The notes: generated from the sequence alone by a model not told the origin. Counted from the stretch's first letter, positions 31,836-43,931 are shown. The stretch is 64,000 bases of DNA from Superficieibacter electus (GCF_002915575.1 NZ_PQGD01000015.1:1-64000); one strand, 5' to 3'. Made by a program: numbers and translations.

Positions 31836-32471
31836 ATGATGAAAACCTTTCTCACAGGGATGTGTTTGTTGCTGAGCGGATGTAGCACCTTTCCGCAGGC
31901 GGTTACGCCAGTTGCCAGTTCATCGCCCGAAAAGTATCAGGTATTTGTTGTCAGTCACGGCTGGCATACAGGAATAATTATGCCTGCGCACGATATCAAT
32001 ATTATCCTGCCACAGTTAAAAACACGTTTTACGCCACAGCAATGGTATGAAATTGGTTGGGGAGATAAAGGTTTTTATCAGGCGCAAGAAATCACTTCAA
32101 AACTGACGTTGCAGGCGATGTTCTGGTCATCGGGTGCGGTGGTGCATATAGTCGCCTTCTCCGGGCAGCCAGAACGTTATTTCCCGACAAGCCAGGTTCG
32201 GCCACTCACCGTTAACCGCAGCCAGTACAATGGATTGCTGCGCTTTATTGGCCGCAGCTTCCAGCGCGATGAAACCGGCCATCTTATTGCCTTAAAAAAA
32301 GGGATTTACGGCGAAAGCCAGTTTTATGCGGCGAATGGCCGTTATGGAATGCTTAATACCTGTAATAAATGGACGGCGAAGGGGCTGAAAAGTGCGGGCA
32401 TGGATATTAACGCCTCGTTGAAATTAACCGCTGGCAGCGTTATGAATGCGCTCGCGGACGCTGGTGAATAA
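31836..32471 (+). CDS. DUF2459 (TIGR02117-type) lipoprotein
   Basis: A 211-residue predicted lipoprotein: signal peptide with lipobox LLLSGC (Cys at about residue 16), so probably anchored in the inner or outer membrane facing the periplasm. The body has VVSHGWHTGIIMPA (about 38-51), EIGWGDKGFYQA (about 72-83) and YGMLNTCNKWTAKGL (about 168-182), which are the conserved blocks of the DUF2459 family. The order His then Cys resembles YiiX, its neighbour 3 bp upstream, so the two may be distant permuted NlpC/P60 relatives; this is an inference. It is an extra gene relative to E. coli. Confidence 0.8.
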   Translation: MMKTFLTGMCLLLSGCSTFPQAVTPVASSSPEKYQVFVVSHGWHTGIIMPAHDINIILPQLKTRFTPQQWYEIGWGDKGFYQAQEITSKLTLQAMFWSSGAVVHIVAFSGQPERYFPTSQVRPLTVNRSQYNGLLRFIGRSFQRDETGHLIALKKGIYGESQFYAANGRYGMLNTCNKWTAKGLKSAGMDINASLKLTAGSVMNALADAGE

Positions 32472-32481
32472 AAAGCAGAGG

Positions 32482-32561
32482 ATAGTGAGAGGATCAAGGT
32501 AACTCATCGCTGAATGGAGCGGCGAATATATCAGCCCCTACGCTGAGCACGGTAAGAAGAA
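32482..32561 (+). pseudogene. duplicated metJ 5'-end fragment
   Basis: About 80 bases match the metJ ribosome-binding site and first 19 codons (30830-30904) with only three or four changes: ATT to ATC and loss of one A in the leader, and the start codon ATG changed to ATC. After GGTAAGAAGA the similarity ends abruptly. The copy has no start codon and stops after about 19 codons, so it is non-functional. It lies 10 bp after the DUF2459 gene and marks the junction to the GPH/KdgM module. Confidence 0.9.
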
Positions 32562-32608
32562 GCGGGATTGCTCCCACCCCTTCTCGATCCACTCATACCT
32601 TCATCGCC

Positions 32609-34033
32609 TTACTTACTAATTCCATTTAATTTATTCAATGTCTCTTCCATTTTGAGCGTTTCTTTACGATTCAGCGGATAGAAGTAGATCAAAATGACCG
32701 CCGCCAGAAACAGGCATAACGCGGGTAAAAGATTCGCCATCGTATAAATATTTTCCTGCACAATGCTGGTTTGCACAGCGCCACCCGTTGATGAAGGTTG
32801 ATAACCAATGATGGCCAGCATAAAACCGCCGATGGCCCCTGCGCACGCCTGCCCAATCTTACGGGCAAAGAAGTTCACACCATAAACCGTGCCATCTTCG
32901 CGATCGCCAGTGACGTACTGGTGATAATCACACACATCGGTCATAAACGCCCAAATCATCAGGTTGAATAACCCCGCCCCCAGCGTCGCCAGAAACAGAA
33001 AAACCAGATAGATTTTTGCGTCCGTAATATGAATGAAGTACATCATCACATACATGACTACCGCAAAAAGCAACGCGCCGACGCTAGCTTCCTTTTTACC
33101 AAACCGCCTCGTCAGCCAGGATGCCGAGGGTGCCAGCAGAACCAGAGAGCCGAAAGTAAAAAGTAACGCGATCGACATGGCTTCTTTATTATGGAAATAA
33201 TCATTAAACAGGTAGGTCATGTTAGTGCCGGAAAGCCCCTGATTAATCACGATAAGCAGATCCACCACGACTAAAACAATCAGCGCCTTGTTGCGTACCA
33301 GGCCTTTCAACAGCACCGACACGGGCATGCTCTCTTTTCTTTCCACGCGTACGCGTTCCGTCGTTAACTGGCAGGTCAACGTTAAAAAGATAAAGCCTAA
33401 TACAGCGCAACCAATGGCAATCCAGAAGAAATGCTGCCCGGAAATGACCTGGCTTCCGTCCACAAGGGTGGTATACATCAGGATAGGAATGAAAAAGCCG
33501 GTTGCCCCGCCGCCGATGGCTGACCCGACGCTGCGCCAGGTTGAGAGCGATACACGATCTTCCGGGTTAGAACTAATCGCCGCAGACATGGCACCGTAAG
33601 GAATACTCACGGTCGATAACAGTGAACCGTAAATAAAATAAGAGCAACTGATGTAGATAATTTTTGCCGTATAAGAAAAATCTTGCACAAACGGCAGGAA
33701 CAGGACGACCGCAATGATACAGAACGGATACTTCATGCGACGCACCCAGGGGTTAAAACGCCCATATACCGTCAGTTTTGACGTATCGCACAAGCGCCCT
33801 ACCCCAACATCGACAAACGCATCAAAGAGTTTAGTCACAAAATAAAGCGAGCCGACAATCACGCCGGAAATACCGAGTACGTTAGTGTAGTAAATCATTA
33901 AAAAGCTATTTACCAACCCCAGAATAAAACAGGTTCCGAGATCACCACATAAATAACCAAACTTATCCCTTAATCCGAAAGGCCTGACAGCAATAATTTT
34001 ATTGCTGTCAATCACAGTTCCATCATTAGACAT
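32609..34033 (-). CDS. GPH-family sugar:cation symporter
   Basis: A 474-residue, 12-helix transporter of the glycoside-pentoside-hexuronide family ([15 protein letters not shown] near the N terminus; [14 protein letters not shown] at about residue 70; RFNPWVRR, the family RxxPW signature, at about 92). Likely imports an oligosaccharide or glycoside. It is followed upstream in the transcript by a KdgM-type porin gene, a pairing seen for oligogalacturonide uptake (KdgM with TogT) and for ompL with yihO; the real substrate is not shown by the sequence. No hydrolase or lyase lies alongside. Absent from this position in E. coli. Confidence 0.85.
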   Translation of the reverse strand: MSNDGTVIDSNKIIAVRPFGLRDKFGYLCGDLGTCFILGLVNSFLMIYYTNVLGISGVIVGSLYFVTKLFDAFVDVGVGRLCDTSKLTVYGRFNPWVRRMKYPFCIIAVVLFLPFVQDFSYTAKIIYISCSYFIYGSLLSTVSIPYGAMSAAISSNPEDRVSLSTWRSVGSAIGGGATGFFIPILMYTTLVDGSQVISGQHFFWIAIGCAVLGFIFLTLTCQLTTERVRVERKESMPVSVLLKGLVRNKALIVLVVVDLLIVINQGLSGTNMTYLFNDYFHNKEAMSIALLFTFGSLVLLAPSASWLTRRFGKKEASVGALLFAVVMYVMMYFIHITDAKIYLVFLFLATLGAGLFNLMIWAFMTDVCDYHQYVTGDREDGTVYGVNFFARKIGQACAGAIGGFMLAIIGYQPSSTGGAVQTSIVQENIYTMANLLPALCLFLAAVILIYFYPLNRKETLKMEETLNKLNGISK

Positions 34034-34120
34034 GATGTCAACTCCTACACATATTATTTGCGCAAATTATAAATACAGCCTGATACTCACGTAATAAACC
34101 GATACGAAGAGTGGTCATGA

Positions 34121-34810
34121 TCAGAAGTTATAACCAATACCTACACGGTAACGGGTTTGGCGATCGTCGGTGGTCGTTGTGTTATAACCTGAAGAGACGT
34201 TACCGATTTCAGCAAAGGGAACCCATGATCCGAATTTATAAGCAACGCGGAAGTTATATTCATAATCTTCTTTTTTGTTGTTATATAAATCTTCGCTATC
34301 GGCAATTTTATAAATACCATTCAGCTCGAACATCCAGTTGGCCACGTTATAACCAAGCCAGGCTTCAGGTCGATAAACCATGCGGTCATCTTTCCCTTCC
34401 GTGTTTCTGCGGGCATATTCCTGACGATAGCGAAATGCGGTCCACCAGTGGTCATTGATATTGTACTGTACGCGAACATAAGGCTTATAAATCGTGATGT
34501 TATCGCCAGTTTCAACAGCAATACCTGGCTGCCAGATCAGATCCTGCCAGTTAAACTGATAGCTCGCTGTATACTCATTACCATTACTTTCCATATTGTT
34601 CCATGCGCTATTCGATTGCGCATCATCGGAGCGTGAAATGGCTTCTACGGCAACACCAAAACCTGTTGCAAAACGGTGCGACATATAAACACGGTCATAG
34701 TTGCGGCCATCATCATAATATTCATGACGGTAATCAACGTAACCCGCATGCGCAGTACAAGATAATACCGGAAGGAGTAATAAGGCATATTTTAATTTCA
34801 TGACAAACCC
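34121..34810 (-). CDS. KdgM/OmpL-family oligosaccharide porin
   Basis: Outer-membrane monomeric porin of about 229 residues; signal peptide MKLKYALLLLPVLSCTAHA, then many alternating short strands rich in Tyr, Arg and Trp (YVDYRHEYYDDGR, WWTAFRYRQEYARR), ending in the C-terminal aromatic YRVGIGYNF, as in KdgM/NanC/OmpL barrels of 12 strands. The basic residues in the barrel fit acidic oligosaccharides. The start used is MKLKYALL (34810); a start two codons upstream also exists. It is probably the first gene of an operon with the GPH transporter (about 87 bp apart). Confidence 0.87.
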   Translation of the reverse strand, partial: GFVMKLKYALLLLPVLSCTAHAGYVDYRHEYYDDGRNYDRVYMSHRFATGFGVAVEAISRSDDAQSNSAWNNMESNGNEYTASYQFNWQDLIWQPGIAVETGDNITIYKPYVRVQYNINDHWWTAFRYRQEYARRNTEGKDDRMVYRPEAWLGYNVANWMFELNGIYKIADSEDLYNNKKEDYEYNFRVAYKFGSWVPFAEIGNVSSGYNTTTTDDRQTRYRVGIGYNF

Positions 34811-35100
34811 TCTCAAAAATGAGATCCCAGCAATAGAATGACTTAGTGAGTTTCACCAAGGTGAAAACTCCAGTGAAACAATGAAGTCTGATAATTGGTT
34901 TAAGGAGCGTCAGGAAGTCTAGGGCAGAGCGGTCATGAAAACCTTTTAAATTTTGCCATAAAATAAAATTGATGGCAGAAAATGAAAGATCGAAAAGACC
35001 ATGATCAACAATAGAAACAATTTATCATTAAATGAGGAACGGCGTTTCAATAGCATTTAGCGCACATAATAGAGCAGACACTAATTAAGAACGTTCAGAG
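34811..35100. promoter_or_regulatory. promoter region of the porin-transporter pair with a perfect palindrome
   Basis: No gene is seen in this A/T-rich gap. It holds the 16-bp palindrome TTTCACCAAGGTGAAA (34851-34866; arms of 7 bp, spacer AA), extended to 34848-34870 by GAG/CTC, about 40 bp upstream of the porin start. This is the form of a dimeric repressor operator (GntR, LacI or IclR type). The regulator is not encoded beside it. A second GTGAAAC half-like motif follows at 34872. Confidence 0.55.
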
Positions 35101-35101
35101 A

Positions 35102-35130
35102 CAAAAAAAGCGCCTTGCGGCGCTTTTTTC
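35102..35130 (-). terminator. rpmE terminator
   Basis: GCGCC-TTGC-GGCGC stem flanked by A and T runs (AAAAAAAGCGCCTTGCGGCGCTTTTTT), so it can work in both directions; it lies 13 bp after the rpmE stop. Confidence 0.88.
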
Positions 35131-35142
35131 TGACAGCAAAAC

Positions 35143-37759
<2,617 letters not shown>

Positions 37760-37915
37760 ACGACAACGATGCGAGGCGGATCGAGAAATTTAATGTTCAT
37801 CACACTTTTCATGAAATTTCTGTAACTCTTCGGATAACTATCTGATAAAAATGTGGGTGATGTCAGAGACAGAGGACGTCTCTGTGCCTGCGCGGCGTCT
37901 GCGAGGAGAAAAGTA

Positions 37916-38944
37916 GTGAAGACCCGGAAAGCGGTTGCTTCGGCAACCATGAAGGATGTGGCTCTGAAAGCAAAAGTCTCGACGGCAACCGTGTCGCGGG
38001 CCTTAATGAACCCGGAAAAAGTGTCTCAAACCACCCGTAATCGGGTAGAACAGGCGGCAATTGACGTGGGCTATTACCCACAGGCGCTTGGCCGCAACAC
38101 CAAACGTAATGAGTCGCGCACCCTGCTGGTGATCGTGCCGGATATTTGCGACCCCTTTTTTAGTGAAATCATTCGCGGTATTGAAGTCACTGCTGCGGAG
38201 CATGGTTACCTGGTGCTGATAGGCGATTGCGCTCACCAGAACCAACAGGAAAAAACCTTTATTGACCTGATTATCACCAAGCAGATCGACGGTATGTTGC
38301 TGCTGGGCTCGCAATTGCCGTTTGATGCCAGTATAGAAGAGCAGCGTAATCTGCCGCCGATGGTGATGGCAAATGAATTTGCACCTGAGCTGGAACTACC
38401 GACGGTACACATTGATAATCTGACCGCGGCCTTTGACGCTGTAAACTACCTTCACGACCTTGGCCATCAGCGCATCGGCTGTATTGCCGGCCCGGAAGAA
38501 ATGCCGCTGTGTCATTATCGGCTACAGGGCTATGTTCAGGCGTTGCGTCGGAGCGGTATTACCGTCGACCCGCATTATATTGCTCGCGGCAATTTTACCT
38601 ATGAAGCCGGTGCCAGAGCGCTGGAACAACTGCTGGCCCTGCCGAAACCGCCAACGGCAGTCTTTTGCCATAGTGACGTGATGGCGTTGGGCGCATTATC
38701 CTGGGCCAAACGTCAGGGGCTTCATGTTCCGCGCGATTTGTCGATAATTGGTTTTGATAATATCTCGCTGTCTGAGTTTTGCGATCCTCCGCTGACGACC
38801 GTTTCGCAACCGCGTTTTGCCATTGGGCGTGAAGCCATGCTGCTTCTGCTCGATCAATTACACGGACAAAACGTCAGTAGCGGCTCGCGCTTACTGGATT
38901 GCGAACTCATTGTACGTGGCAGTACGGGAAATATATTGTCTTAA
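37916..38944 (+). CDS. cytR: LacI-family nucleoside regulator CytR
   Basis: Repressor of nucleoside uptake and catabolism that works together with CRP and is induced by cytidine. The 342-residue protein has the LacI-family helix-turn-helix MKDVALKAKVSTATVSRALMNP (about residues 12-33) and a periplasmic-binding-like core. The start is a GTG behind the strong GAGGAGA ribosome-binding site, as in E. coli; an in-frame upstream ATG (37853) is not used. Precedes ftsN. Confidence 0.94.
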   Translation: MKTRKAVASATMKDVALKAKVSTATVSRALMNPEKVSQTTRNRVEQAAIDVGYYPQALGRNTKRNESRTLLVIVPDICDPFFSEIIRGIEVTAAEHGYLVLIGDCAHQNQQEKTFIDLIITKQIDGMLLLGSQLPFDASIEEQRNLPPMVMANEFAPELELPTVHIDNLTAAFDAVNYLHDLGHQRIGCIAGPEEMPLCHYRLQGYVQALRRSGITVDPHYIARGNFTYEAGARALEQLLALPKPPTAVFCHSDVMALGALSWAKRQGLHVPRDLSIIGFDNISLSEFCDPPLTTVSQPRFAIGREAMLLLLDQLHGQNVSSGSRLLDCELIVRGSTGNILS

Positions 38945-39037
38945 AGTAAACCCGCTTTAAGACTCCCCTGTCTGGTCAAAGGGCCGCCGCTTAAGTAACA
39001 TGGCGGACTGATAACAAATAAATACAGCGAAACGAGA

Positions 39038-39997
39038 GTGGCACAACGAGATTATGTACGCCGCAGCCAACCGGCTTCTTCGCGGCGCAAAAAGAGCACA
39101 TCACGTCAAAAGCAACGGAACCTGCCCGCTGTTTCACCAGCGATGGTCGCCATTGCTGCGGCCGTACTGGTGGCCTTTATCGGTGGACTGTACTTTATTA
39201 CCCACCATAAAAAAGAAGAATCAGAAGCGCTTCAGGGCCGTCAGGTGACCGGCAATGGTTTGCCGCCGAAGCCTGAGGAACGCTGGAAATATATCAAAGA
39301 GCTGGAAAGCCGTCAGCCCGGCATTCGCACGCCTACCGAACCTTCGGCAGGAGGTGAAGTGATGAATTCAAACCAGCTGACGGACGAACAACGCCAGTTG
39401 CTCGACCAGATGCAGGCCGACATGCGCCAGCAACCTACGCAGCTTAATGAAGTGCCGTGGAATGAGCAGACGCCAGCGCAGCGTCAGCAAACGCTGGAGC
39501 GTCAGCGACAAGTTCAGGCTCAGCAACAACAGCAACAATGGTCGAACACGCCGCCCGTGCAGCAGCAACGCACGCCGCCTCGGGTCACGGAGCAACCTGT
39601 ACAGCAGCCGCGTCAAACTCAGCCGCCGAAGCAGACTACGTCGCAGCAGCCGTATCAGGATTTAATTCAGACGCCTGCGCATACCAACTCGACGCAGCCA
39701 AAAACGCAGCCTGCCGCACCGGCAGCCCGCGAAGCAGAAGCACCAACACAAACGGCTGAGAAAAAAGACGATCGTCGTTGGCTGATGCAGTGTGGCGCAT
39801 TTAAAGGTGCCGAACAGGCGGAAACCGTGCGGGCGCAGTTGGCGTTTGAAGGTTTCGATTCCCATATTACGACCAGCAACGGCATCAACCGGGTTGTGAT
39901 TGGTCCGGTCAAAGGCAAGGATAATGCGGACGGTATGTTGAATCGTCTGAAGATGGCCGGGCACGCAAACTGCATTCGCGTCGCCGTCAGGGGTTGA
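39038..39997 (+). CDS. ftsN: cell division protein FtsN
   Basis: Bitopic division protein that triggers septal peptidoglycan synthesis. The 319-residue product starts with GTG ([11 protein letters not shown]). A cytoplasmic basic segment (about 1-32) is followed by one membrane helix (about 33-55), a periplasmic linker very rich in Gln and Pro (about 110-235, QQQQQ runs) and a C-terminal SPOR domain (about 242-318; [16 protein letters not shown]) that binds denuded glycan. Order cytR-ftsN-hslV as in E. coli. Confidence 0.95.
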   Translation: MAQRDYVRRSQPASSRRKKSTSRQKQRNLPAVSPAMVAIAAAVLVAFIGGLYFITHHKKEESEALQGRQVTGNGLPPKPEERWKYIKELESRQPGIRTPTEPSAGGEVMNSNQLTDEQRQLLDQMQADMRQQPTQLNEVPWNEQTPAQRQQTLERQRQVQAQQQQQQWSNTPPVQQQRTPPRVTEQPVQQPRQTQPPKQTTSQQPYQDLIQTPAHTNSTQPKTQPAAPAAREAEAPTQTAEKKDDRRWLMQCGAFKGAEQAETVRAQLAFEGFDSHITTSNGINRVVIGPVKGKDNADGMLNRLKMAGHANCIRVAVRG

Positions 39998-40088
39998 AAC
40001 CCCCAAAATCCCCCCCATCTATAATTGCATTCAGCCCCGCACACTCTGCGGGGCGCATATTCCGCTTTTGCACCCAGGGGGGCATCTC

Positions 40089-40619
40089 GTGACAACAATA
40101 GTAAGCGTACGCCGTAACGGTCATGTGGTCATTGCTGGTGATGGCCAGGCCACACTCGGCAATACCGTAATGAAAGGCAACGTCAAAAAAGTACGTCGTC
40201 TTTACAACGACAAGGTCATTGCAGGCTTTGCTGGCGGTACCGCCGATGCCTTCACCCTCTTTGAACTGTTCGAACGCAAACTGGAAATGCACCAGGGGCA
40301 TTTGGTTAAAGCCGCCGTTGAGCTGGCGAAAGACTGGCGTACCGACCGCATGCTACGCAAACTTGAAGCGCTGCTGGCGGTTGCCGATGAAAATGCTTCT
40401 CTAATCATTACCGGGAATGGCGACGTTGTTCAGCCAGAAAACGATTTAATTGCGATTGGCTCTGGTGGCCCTTATGCGCAGGCGGCGGCTCGCGCACTGC
40501 TGGAAAACACCGAGCTTGGCGCACGCGACATTGCGGAGAAAGCGTTGGGGATTGCAGGCGATATCTGCATCTATACCAACCACTTCCACACTATTGAAGA
40601 ATTGCCGTCTAAGGCGTAA
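40089..40619 (+). CDS. hslV: ATP-dependent protease subunit HslV
   Basis: Proteasome-like threonine peptidase of the HslVU complex. The 176-residue protein begins with GTG then [10 protein letters not shown]; removal of the first residue exposes the catalytic N-terminal Thr. [13 protein letters not shown] and [14 protein letters not shown] are conserved. A longer start seven codons upstream (40068) is not used. Ten bases (9 bp gap) lead to hslU, one operon. Confidence 0.97.
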   Translation: MTTIVSVRRNGHVVIAGDGQATLGNTVMKGNVKKVRRLYNDKVIAGFAGGTADAFTLFELFERKLEMHQGHLVKAAVELAKDWRTDRMLRKLEALLAVADENASLIITGNGDVVQPENDLIAIGSGGPYAQAAARALLENTELGARDIAEKALGIAGDICIYTNHFHTIEELPSKA

Positions 40620-40628
40620 GGATCACCC

Positions 40629-41960
40629 ATGTCTGAAATGACCCCACGCGAAATTGTCAGCGAACTGAACAAACACATTATCGGCCAGGACGCAGCTAAA
40701 CGTTCTGTGGCGATCGCATTACGTAACCGCTGGCGTCGTATGCAACTTGATGAAGAGCTGCGCCATGAAGTCACGCCTAAAAACATTCTGATGATCGGAC
40801 CAACCGGCGTGGGTAAAACCGAAATCGCCCGCCGTCTGGCGAAGCTGGCTAATGCACCGTTTATTAAAGTAGAAGCGACGAAATTCACCGAAGTTGGCTA
40901 TGTCGGTAAAGAAGTGGATTCTATCATCCGCGATCTGACCGATGCCGCGGTAAAAATGGTTCGCGTACAGGCGATTGAAAAAAATCGCTTCCGTGCCGAA
41001 GAGATGGCAGAAGAGCGCATTCTCGACGTGCTGATCCCACCGGCAAAAAACAACTGGGGTCAGGCCGAGCAGCAGGCAGAACCGTCTGCGGCACGTCAGG
41101 CATTCCGTAAAAAACTGCGTGAAGGCCAGCTTGACGATAAAGAAATCGAAATCGATCTCGCGGCGGCACCGATGGGTGTTGAAATCATGGCACCTCCGGG
41201 CATGGAAGAGATGACCAGCCAGCTTCAGTCGATGTTCCAGAACCTCGGTGGCCAGAAGCAAAAACCGCGCAAGCTGAAAATCAAAGACGCGATGAAGCTG
41301 TTGATTGAAGAAGAAGCGGCGAAACTGGTTAATCCGGAAGAGCTGAAACAGGATGCGGTAGATGCCGTTGAGCAGCACGGCATCGTGTTTATCGATGAAA
41401 TCGACAAGATTTGCAAACGTGGCGAATCCAATGGCCCGGATGTGTCCCGTGAAGGCGTACAGCGTGACCTGCTGCCGCTGGTGGAAGGCTGCACCGTGTC
41501 GACCAAACATGGAATGGTGAAAACGGATCACATCCTGTTTATCGCCTCCGGCGCGTTCCAGGTGGCTAAACCATCCGATCTGATCCCGGAATTGCAGGGC
41601 CGTCTGCCGATCCGAGTTGAGCTTCAGGCACTGACCACCGGTGATTTTGAACGTATTCTGACTGAGCCTAATGCCTCCGTTACCGTACAATACAAAGCAT
41701 TGATGGCGACCGAAGGCGTGAACATTGAGTTTACCGACGACGGTATCAAGCGGATTGCGCAAGCGGCCTGGCAGGTAAACGAAAGCACCGAAAACATCGG
41801 CGCACGTCGTCTGCATACCGTGCTGGAGCGTTTAATGGAGGACATCTCCTATGATGCCAGCGATCTGAACGGTGAAACTATCGTGATCAATGCAGACTAT
41901 GTGAGTAAACACCTTGATGCTTTAGTAGCAGATGAAGATCTGAGCCGTTTTATCTTATAA
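40629..41960 (+). CDS. hslU: HslU ATPase of the HslVU protease
   Basis: AAA+ unfoldase, 443 residues, that feeds substrates to HslV. Walker A is GPTGVGKTE (about residue 57-65), Walker B is VFIDEIDKI (about 254-262), the I domain lies between them (about 110-240), and the C terminus EDLSRFIL is the tail that inserts into HslV. Heat-shock (sigma-32) control is known in E. coli; I did not assign the promoter. Confidence 0.97.
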   Translation: MSEMTPREIVSELNKHIIGQDAAKRSVAIALRNRWRRMQLDEELRHEVTPKNILMIGPTGVGKTEIARRLAKLANAPFIKVEATKFTEVGYVGKEVDSIIRDLTDAAVKMVRVQAIEKNRFRAEEMAEERILDVLIPPAKNNWGQAEQQAEPSAARQAFRKKLREGQLDDKEIEIDLAAAPMGVEIMAPPGMEEMTSQLQSMFQNLGGQKQKPRKLKIKDAMKLLIEEEAAKLVNPEELKQDAVDAVEQHGIVFIDEIDKICKRGESNGPDVSREGVQRDLLPLVEGCTVSTKHGMVKTDHILFIASGAFQVAKPSDLIPELQGRLPIRVELQALTTGDFERILTEPNASVTVQYKALMATEGVNIEFTDDGIKRIAQAAWQVNESTENIGARRLHTVLERLMEDISYDASDLNGETIVINADYVSKHLDALVADEDLSRFIL

Positions 41961-41989
41961 TCGTGCTCAATACGTTTTCATCACTTCAG

Positions 41990-42014
41990 ATGGGGCTATA
42001 AAGCCCCATTTTTA
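41990..42014 (+). terminator. hslVU terminator
   Basis: Perfect stem TGGGGCT / AGCCCCA with a 4-base loop (ATAA) followed by TTTTTA, 30 bp after the hslU stop. The menA start follows at 42027. Confidence 0.9.
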
Positions 42015-42026
42015 TTAGCCGGAATT

Positions 42027-42953
42027 ATGACTGAACAATCTTTGAGTCCAACTCAGGCATGGCTGGAAAGCCTGCGCCCTAAAACACTCCCGCTGGCCTT
42101 TAGCGCTATTGTGGTGGGCACCGCGCTGGCCTGGTGGCAGGGCCATTTTGATCCGCTGGTCGCTGTGATGGCGTTGGTTACTGCCGGACTGTTGCAAATT
42201 CTCTCTAATCTGGCGAATGACTACGGAGATGCCGTCAAGGGTAGCGATAAACCCGATCGTATCGGTCCGCTGCGCGGAATGCAAAAAGGCGCAATCACAC
42301 AGCAGCAAATGAAGCGGGCGCTGATCATCACCGTTGCCCTCACCTGCGTGTCGGGGCTGGCACTGGTTGCGATGGCATATCAGACTATGGCCGATTTTAT
42401 TGGCTTCCTGGTACTGGGCGGGCTTTCCATCATTGCAGCCATCACCTATACCATGGGCAATCGCCCCTATGGTTACATCGGGCTGGGCGATATTTCGGTG
42501 CTGATTTTTTTTGGCTGGCTGAGCGTGATGGGTAGCTGGTATCTTCAGGCACACAGTTTGATCCCGGAGATTATCCTGCCCGCTACTGCCTGCGGCCTGC
42601 TGGCAACGGCGGTATTGAATATTAACAACCTGCGTGACATTGATAGCGATCGCGAAAATGGTAAGAACACGCTGGTGGTGCGCTTAGGGTCGGTGAATGC
42701 GCGGCGTTACCATGCCTGCTTGCTGTTCGGAGCGCTGGCATGTTTCGCGCTTTTTAACCTTGTTTCACTGCACAGCCCTTGGGGCTGGCTGTTTATTCTG
42801 GCGGCTCCGTTGCTGTTCAGGCAAGCCCGCTACGTCATGCGTGAGCGCGATCCTCTCGCGATGCGCCCAATGCTGGAACGTACCGTAAAAGGCGCATTAC
42901 TGACTAACCTGCTGTTTGTGATTGGGATTATCCTCAGTCAGACGATGATTTAA
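42027..42953 (+). CDS. menA: 1,4-dihydroxy-2-naphthoate octaprenyltransferase MenA
   Basis: Membrane prenyltransferase that makes demethylmenaquinone. The 308-residue protein has eight or nine membrane segments and two Asp-rich motifs: NDYGDAVKGSDKPDR (about residue 67) and NLRDIDSDRENGK (about 196), as in the UbiA superfamily. Length is the same as in E. coli. Followed by rraA. Confidence 0.96.
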   Translation: MTEQSLSPTQAWLESLRPKTLPLAFSAIVVGTALAWWQGHFDPLVAVMALVTAGLLQILSNLANDYGDAVKGSDKPDRIGPLRGMQKGAITQQQMKRALIITVALTCVSGLALVAMAYQTMADFIGFLVLGGLSIIAAITYTMGNRPYGYIGLGDISVLIFFGWLSVMGSWYLQAHSLIPEIILPATACGLLATAVLNINNLRDIDSDRENGKNTLVVRLGSVNARRYHACLLFGALACFALFNLVSLHSPWGWLFILAAPLLFRQARYVMRERDPLAMRPMLERTVKGALLTNLLFVIGIILSQTMI

Positions 42954-43045
42954 CTGACAAATATCAATTAACAATTGTTGATTTTGCCAACAGCGCGTCC
43001 GGCGCGATATACTGAAGGCTCTCGCAGCAACGGAACGTTAAGCCT

Positions 43046-43531
43046 ATGAAATATGATACTTCCGAACTTTGTGACATCTACCAGGAAGATGTCAACGTCG
43101 TGGAACCGCTCTTCTCCAACTTTGGGGGTCGGCCGTCGTTTGGTGGTCAAATCACTACGGTAAAATGTTTCGAGGACAACGGGTTGCTGTACGATCTGCT
43201 CGAACAAAATGGCCGTGGTCGGGTACTGCTGGTTGATGGTGGTGGTTCCGTTCGTCGCGCGCTCATTGATGCGGATCTTGCCCGCACTGCGGCGCAAAAT
43301 GAATGGGAAGGGATTGTGGTGTACGGTTCAGTACGTCAGGTCGATGACCTTGAAGAACTGGACATCGGCATTCAGGCCATCGCCGCCATTCCGGTCGGGG
43401 CAACGGGTGAAGGGATCGGTGAAAGTGATGTGCGCGTCAATTTCGGCGGCGTTACCTTCTTCTCCGGCGATCATCTCTACGCCGACAATACCGGCATTAT
43501 CCTGTCGGAAGATCCGCTGGATATCGAGTAG
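43046..43531 (+). CDS. rraA: ribonuclease E activity regulator RraA
   Basis: Trimeric protein that binds RNase E and lowers its activity. The 161-residue product equals E. coli RraA ([21 protein letters not shown] start, [23 protein letters not shown]). The methyltransferase-like family name MenG is obsolete. In E. coli zapB and the glp genes follow; here a repeat array and pfkA follow. Confidence 0.96.
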   Translation: MKYDTSELCDIYQEDVNVVEPLFSNFGGRPSFGGQITTVKCFEDNGLLYDLLEQNGRGRVLLVDGGGSVRRALIDADLARTAAQNEWEGIVVYGSVRQVDDLEELDIGIQAIAAIPVGATGEGIGESDVRVNFGGVTFFSGDHLYADNTGIILSEDPLDIE

Positions 43532-43553
43532 TTTTTCTCCCGCCAATGAAAAA

Positions 43554-43575
43554 GGGAAGGTCTCCCTTCCCTTCT
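43554..43575 (+). terminator. hairpin after rraA
   Basis: Stem GGGAAGG / CCTTCCC with a 4-base loop, 20 bp after rraA; only a short T-rich stretch follows. Confidence 0.55.
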
Positions 43576-43595
43576 GACTTCTCTGTACGTGCTAC

Positions 43596-43890
43596 CGTGG
43601 CACATTTGCCTGGCGGCGCTTCGCTTGCGCAGGCCTGTGAAATCAACCTCACATCGTGGCACATTTGCCTGGCGGCGCTTCGCTTGCGCAGGCCTACAAA
43701 ATCAACCTCACACCGTGGCACGTTTGCCTGGCGGCGCTTAGCTTGCACAGGCCTGTGAAATCAACCTCACATCGTGGCACATTTGCCTGGCGGCGCTTCG
43801 CTTGCACAGGCCTGCGAAATCAACCTCACATCGTGGCACATTTGCCTGGCGGCGCTTCGCTTGTGCAGGCCTATGAAATCAACACTGCGC
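43596..43890. repeat. five tandem 59-bp REP-type repeats
   Basis: Units begin at 43596, 43655, 43714, 43773 and 43832, exactly 59 bp apart. Each has CGTGGCACATTTGCCTGGCGG, then a palindromic core GCCTGGCGGCGCTTCGCTTGCGCAGGC (an imperfect hairpin of REP type), then TGTGAAATCAACCTCACAT. Units differ at only a few positions. At 43891 the next unit breaks off into CGTAGTCGTAGGCC, where a separate ordinary REP (43897-43931) begins. The array fills the rraA-pfkA gap. Confidence 0.95.
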
Positions 43891-43896
43891 CGTAGT

Positions 43897-43931
43897 CGTA
43901 GGCCGGGTAAGGCGCAGCCGCCACCCGGCAT
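43897..43931. repeat. REP element downstream of pfkA
   Basis: GTAGGCCGGGTAAGGCGCAGCCGCCACCCGGCA is a canonical REP unit, next to the pfkA stop and the end of the 59-bp array. Confidence 0.85.

Noticed and set aside
39447-39665. Repetitive Gln-rich stretch in ftsN as a microsatellite anomaly
   Set aside because: The Gln/Pro-rich linker is a normal feature of FtsN and the frame is intact.
40719-41816. 365-residue minus-strand frame opposite hslU
   Set aside because: Phe/His-rich translation typical of antisense shadows; hslU is intact on the other strand.
43596-43890. CRISPR array
   Set aside because: The whole 59-bp unit is repeated, including the part that would be the spacer, and no cas genes are present; this is a tandem REP-type array.
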